Source: an uncultured Porphyromonadaceae bacterium (GTDB taxonomy: Bacteria; Bacteroidota; Bacteroidia; Bacteroidales; Muribaculaceae). Taken from it: 24,843 nt of DNA. The notes under the pieces are model-generated. The model ran no database searches. It had not been told where the DNA came from and saw nothing but the letters and a program-made list of their open reading frames with translations. A program made the position numbers and the translations under genes. Positions 22,150 to 24,843 of the stretch are shown here, in pieces. The DNA lies in NCBI GenBank assembly GCA_900547825.1, contig URII01000041.1:1-24843 (forward strand), in the 5' to 3' direction. Within the stretch, counting starts at the first letter, position 1. The number at the start of each line of letters is the position of its first letter.

Positions 22150-24843
22150 CGGCTATGCGCCGTGTAGCCGACGAATGGGTCTCTCCCTCCGAATCGGTAA
22201 CGGTGGCACGGTACAGGTATATGCCTCGGCCCACGCGGGCGCCGCTGTTGTCCGTGAGATCCCATGTGACCGGTGCGCTGCGGTTCAGATCCGAAGTGCC
22301 GGAGGCTTTCGAGCTCCAGCGGAGTCGTCCGCGCAGGTCATACACATCCACACTTACAGTTAGGTTGCGGTCGGGCATGTCGTGTGTCACATAGAAATTG
22401 GCTGCCGTGGTGGCCGGGTTGGCGTCGGAGTACACATCCAATATCTTGGGTGCCCGGCTTGAGTCGACAGTGAAAGCCATGGTCTTTTCGGCGAGGTTGC
22501 CCGAAGTGTCCCACACACGGAATGTAAGCGTGTGCTCGCCGTCCTGCAACCCCTCTATGGGATAAGCCACGCTGCCGGCCTCCCCGGCACCGAAATCGGG
22601 CGTGAAGTACAGCGATACATCGCTATAGGTCTTCGTGCCGTCGAGTTTCAGGCTCATCTGGTGTCCCACTCCGGCGTCCGACAGGTTTATGCCCCGGTCA
22701 TCGCGCACAGTGGCGAACACCATCGGGTTGGCGTGTGTGCGGTCCCCTTCGGCGAATGATTCGTGGTTGAGATACAGTGTCTCTATCACCGGGGCCACTG
22801 TGTCGGGCTTCTCCGGCGGCATATAGCCGGCCACATAGAAATCCCTGTTGAGTCCCATGGCGTCAGTTACGCCGTCCTTGGTAGAGAGTGCATACATGTT
22901 CAGCGCGGCCGGACGGAAGTTGTCGGAAATCTCGGCCGGCATTGACAGCTTCACGGAGAACCGTCCCCCTTTCACTGCCGTGCGTGCCGCTGCGAGCTTG
23001 CCTCCCTGTTCCTCGAAGGTTCTCACGGCACCCTCTCCACGGCCTAAGGTGGTGGTGGAATACTCCGCATCATGCATGGTCAGCGACACTTCCCCGTCGA
23101 AATCGGCCATAAGCGTGCCGTCGGGTGCGTTGACGGATCCTTCCAATGTCACTTCGGCGCCAGCAGGTATCGTCACATAGGCATCCGGAGCGGGTCGTTC
23201 ACCGTTTATGGCGTCAAGTGTCACCTTGTTGCCCGGCACTTTGGGGCGCATGGCCGGATCGCCCATCAGGATGTAGCGCAGTTTGTTGGTGTTGCTTATC
23301 AGGTTCCCTTTCTTGTCGCGCAGGTTGTTTTTGGCGCGGCAGTAGATCTCGCCTATGGTGGGCATTGTCCCGTCACCGTTGCGAACGAACATTTTCGACG
23401 CCATGGCACGTGACAGAATGCCGTTGTCCGATATATACACCGGCCTCACCGCCGCGATTATGGCTATGCAGCCTCCCGGATTGTTCGACCACATTATTTC
23501 GGCGCCCGGGGTAGGGGGGCCGTCGATCTGGGCAAACTCGCATGTGGAGGCATACACCACCGGCAGATGTTTGAGCGACAGCTCGTTGACATCCTTTGCC
23601 GTGAATATTTTTTCGCCCGACCATTCAAGAAGCGATGCGTGGCCTATGTAGGTGAGCCACGACGTGCCCTCGCGCAGCATCCTGTACAGGCGGTCGCGCA
23701 CACCCTGCGCCGTGCCTCCCACCAGTTCGAATGCATCGTTATAGGCTTTGGTGACAAACATTTGCGATCCCTCGCCGGTCTTCGCTATGTCGGCTATATA
23801 TTCCTCGGCCTGGTCCAGGTGTATGGCGTTGTCCTGGTCGTCGGCTATTACCACCATCTGGTTGCGCCAGTCGCCCGTAGGAGCGGTCGAGGAGTAGGCT
23901 ATCACTTTGTCGACAGCCGACTTTGCCCCTGCCAGATCACGTACCGGCATACGGCCCACGGCTATGCACAGCTTGTCGGATCCGAGGTTTACGCCCGATC
24001 CGTCCTCTAAGAACGCGAAAATGTCGTCGGTCATGAAGCTGCGGTTTTCATCAAGCGGCGAGGTATAGCTTTCCCATGTGGGCATTGACTGGAAACCTAA
24101 GTTGCGGGCGTCGGCGGTGACCTTGCGGTAGTCCCATGTGGGGCGCCCCATTATCAGGGCGTAACGCAAAGGGGTTCCGGCCGCTATGCCGCGGTCATAG
24201 TGCATTTTGAGCATCCGGCGCAGAGCCTGGACGTCGGGCGTTCCGGAGCTGAACTCGTTGAACACCTGCTCTATGTCCACCACCTGCACTTTCAGTGAGT
24301 CCGGCCCTTCGCTGTGGTGACGGGCCAGCCGTTCGGCTTCCGACTGCCATGCCGCCAAGGTGAATATCACCATGTCGGGCACGCCGCTCTCAGTCTCGTG
24401 GAGGTTCTGTGCCGCCACTGTGGCCACATATTCGGGAGCCGGCAGGATGGCCGATTCGTCCCAGGCCGCATATTCGCGCCGGCCTGTATAGGCATTGTTC
24501 CACGCCAGTCTGGAACCGTTGAGCTGTCCGTCCATCTCCACAGCCTGAAGCGGTGAGGTCACATCCCACACATGGGTGGTGGCGGATGCCCCCTCAAGCT
24601 CCACTGCCGGAGTCTGGGTGCCGAACAGCAGCGTGCCTCCGTTCAGGGCTATGTGGCGCTGGTAGTTGGCGGTTATATAGTTGAGGTTGGCGTTGTTCAC
24701 GGTAGTCGACGCCGAATAACGTATTCCCACCGTCATCTTGGTGCCCTTTATCTCGCATCCGTTCTCCTTTGAGAGGGTGCGCACCGGCACCACCTCTGCG
24801 CCATGGTATTGCGACGCTGCGTTTGTGGCCGCGATCCTTTCGT
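22136..24843 (-). CDS. porU: Type IX secretion system sortase PorU (N-terminus outside window)
   Basis: The minus-strand frame stays open to the right edge, so the N-terminus is missing; about 902 residues are seen. It is a C25 (gingipain-like) peptidase of the PorU type, which cleaves T9SS cargo after the C-terminal signal and joins it to anionic lipopolysaccharide. The catalytic pair is visible: His in YIGHASLLEWSG (codon at 23639-23641) and Cys in VYASTCEFAQID (codon at 23540-23542), about 33 residues apart as in the family. Upstream are C25 fold segments such as YALIMGRPTWDYR and DDIFAFLEDGSG. The C-terminal part (after about residue 510 of the visible frame) has Ig-like domains. It ends in a beta-rich FlgD-like domain (VDVYDLRGRLRWSS ... 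VGRGIYLYRATV) that resembles a sorting domain but lacks its usual short Lys-rich end. Confidence 0.9.
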   Translation of the reverse strand, partial: ERIAATNAASQYHGAEVVPVRTLSKENGCEIKGTKMTVGIRYSASTTVNNANLNYITANYQRHIALNGGTLLFGTQTPAVELEGASATTHVWDVTSPLQAVEMDGQLNGSRLAWNNAYTGRREYAAWDESAILPAPEYVATVAAQNLHETESGVPDMVIFTLAAWQSEAERLARHHSEGPDSLKVQVVDIEQVFNEFSSGTPDVQALRRMLKMHYDRGIAAGTPLRYALIMGRPTWDYRKVTADARNLGFQSMPTWESYTSPLDENRSFMTDDIFAFLEDGSGVNLGSDKLCIAVGRMPVRDLAGAKSAVDKVIAYSSTAPTGDWRNQMVVIADDQDNAIHLDQAEEYIADIAKTGEGSQMFVTKAYNDAFELVGGTAQGVRDRLYRMLREGTSWLTYIGHASLLEWSGEKIFTAKDVNELSLKHLPVVYASTCEFAQIDGPPTPGAEIMWSNNPGGCIAIIAAVRPVYISDNGILSRAMASKMFVRNGDGTMPTIGEIYCRAKNNLRDKKGNLISNTNKLRYILMGDPAMRPKVPGNKVTLDAINGERPAPDAYVTIPAGAEVTLEGSVNAPDGTLMADFDGEVSLTMHDAEYSTTTLGRGEGAVRTFEEQGGKLAAARTAVKGGRFSVKLSMPAEISDNFRPAALNMYALSTKDGVTDAMGLNRDFYVAGYMPPEKPDTVAPVIETLYLNHESFAEGDRTHANPMVFATVRDDRGINLSDAGVGHQMSLKLDGTKTYSDVSLYFTPDFGAGEAGSVAYPIEGLQDGEHTLTFRVWDTSGNLAEKTMAFTVDSSRAPKILDVYSDANPATTAANFYVTHDMPDRNLTVSVDVYDLRGRLRWSSKASGTSDLNRSAPVTWDLTDNSGARVGRGIYLYRATVTDSEGETHSSATRRIAVTGR

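Noticed and set aside
22136..24843. Secreted gingipain protease
   Set aside because: The C25 catalytic pair is present, but the domain order and motif context (GHASLLEWSG, STCEF) fit PorU sortase; gingipains have a different layout and a strong sorting domain.
1..24843. CRISPR arrays, tRNA or rRNA genes, insertion sequences
   Set aside because: No regularly spaced short repeats, no cloverleaf or rRNA sequence, and no transposase were seen.

Overview
The window looks like the chromosome of a gut-type Bacteroidales bacterium, probably close to Muribaculaceae; the family is inferred, not shown. The evidence is: five proteins with a type IX secretion (T9SS) C-terminal sorting domain, a PorU-type sortase, a TPP-riboswitch-controlled TonB receptor paired with a PnuC-family permease, Bacteroidetes-type promoters (TAnnTTTG at -7), and almost no Shine-Dalgarno sequences.

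Layout. Positions 1-5180 are visibly AT-rich and accessory in character. They hold the 3' part of a large secreted RCC1-propeller/Ig-like protein, then a two-gene unit (a DUF1848 protein with a C-terminal CX3CX2C cysteine cluster, and a SAM-methyltransferase-like protein). The unit is flanked by copies of an imperfect-hairpin intergenic repeat whose two full copies differ by a compensatory base-pair change. From about 5180 onward the DNA is GC-richer. It carries a PoxB-like ThDP/FAD pyruvate oxidase (5184-6887) and then a minus-strand block: MsrB, two T9SS cargo proteins, an SPFH/stomatin-like protein and its NfeD partner (6904-12176). Two plus-strand T9SS cargo proteins follow (12479-16318), the second with three choice-of-anchor-J modules. 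A lipoprotein nitroreductase (minus) diverges from the thiamine-uptake operon at a promoter region with a perfect 10-bp inverted repeat. That operon is TPP riboswitch, TonB receptor, PnuT (17169-20135). An AraC-family regulator (minus) converges on pnuT, and the stop codons share bases. A GT4 glycosyltransferase (plus), probably leaderless, diverges from araC and converges with an overlap on porU (minus), which runs off the right edge.

Functional picture. The five T9SS cargo proteins would be exported across the outer membrane, and PorU is the sortase that removes the C-terminal signal and attaches cargo to surface polysaccharide. The riboswitch operon imports thiamine, and its product ThDP is the cofactor of the PoxB-like enzyme in the same window. 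The SPFH/NfeD pair is a membrane-organising module. The most unusual material is the repeat-flanked DUF1848/methyltransferase unit in the AT-rich segment.
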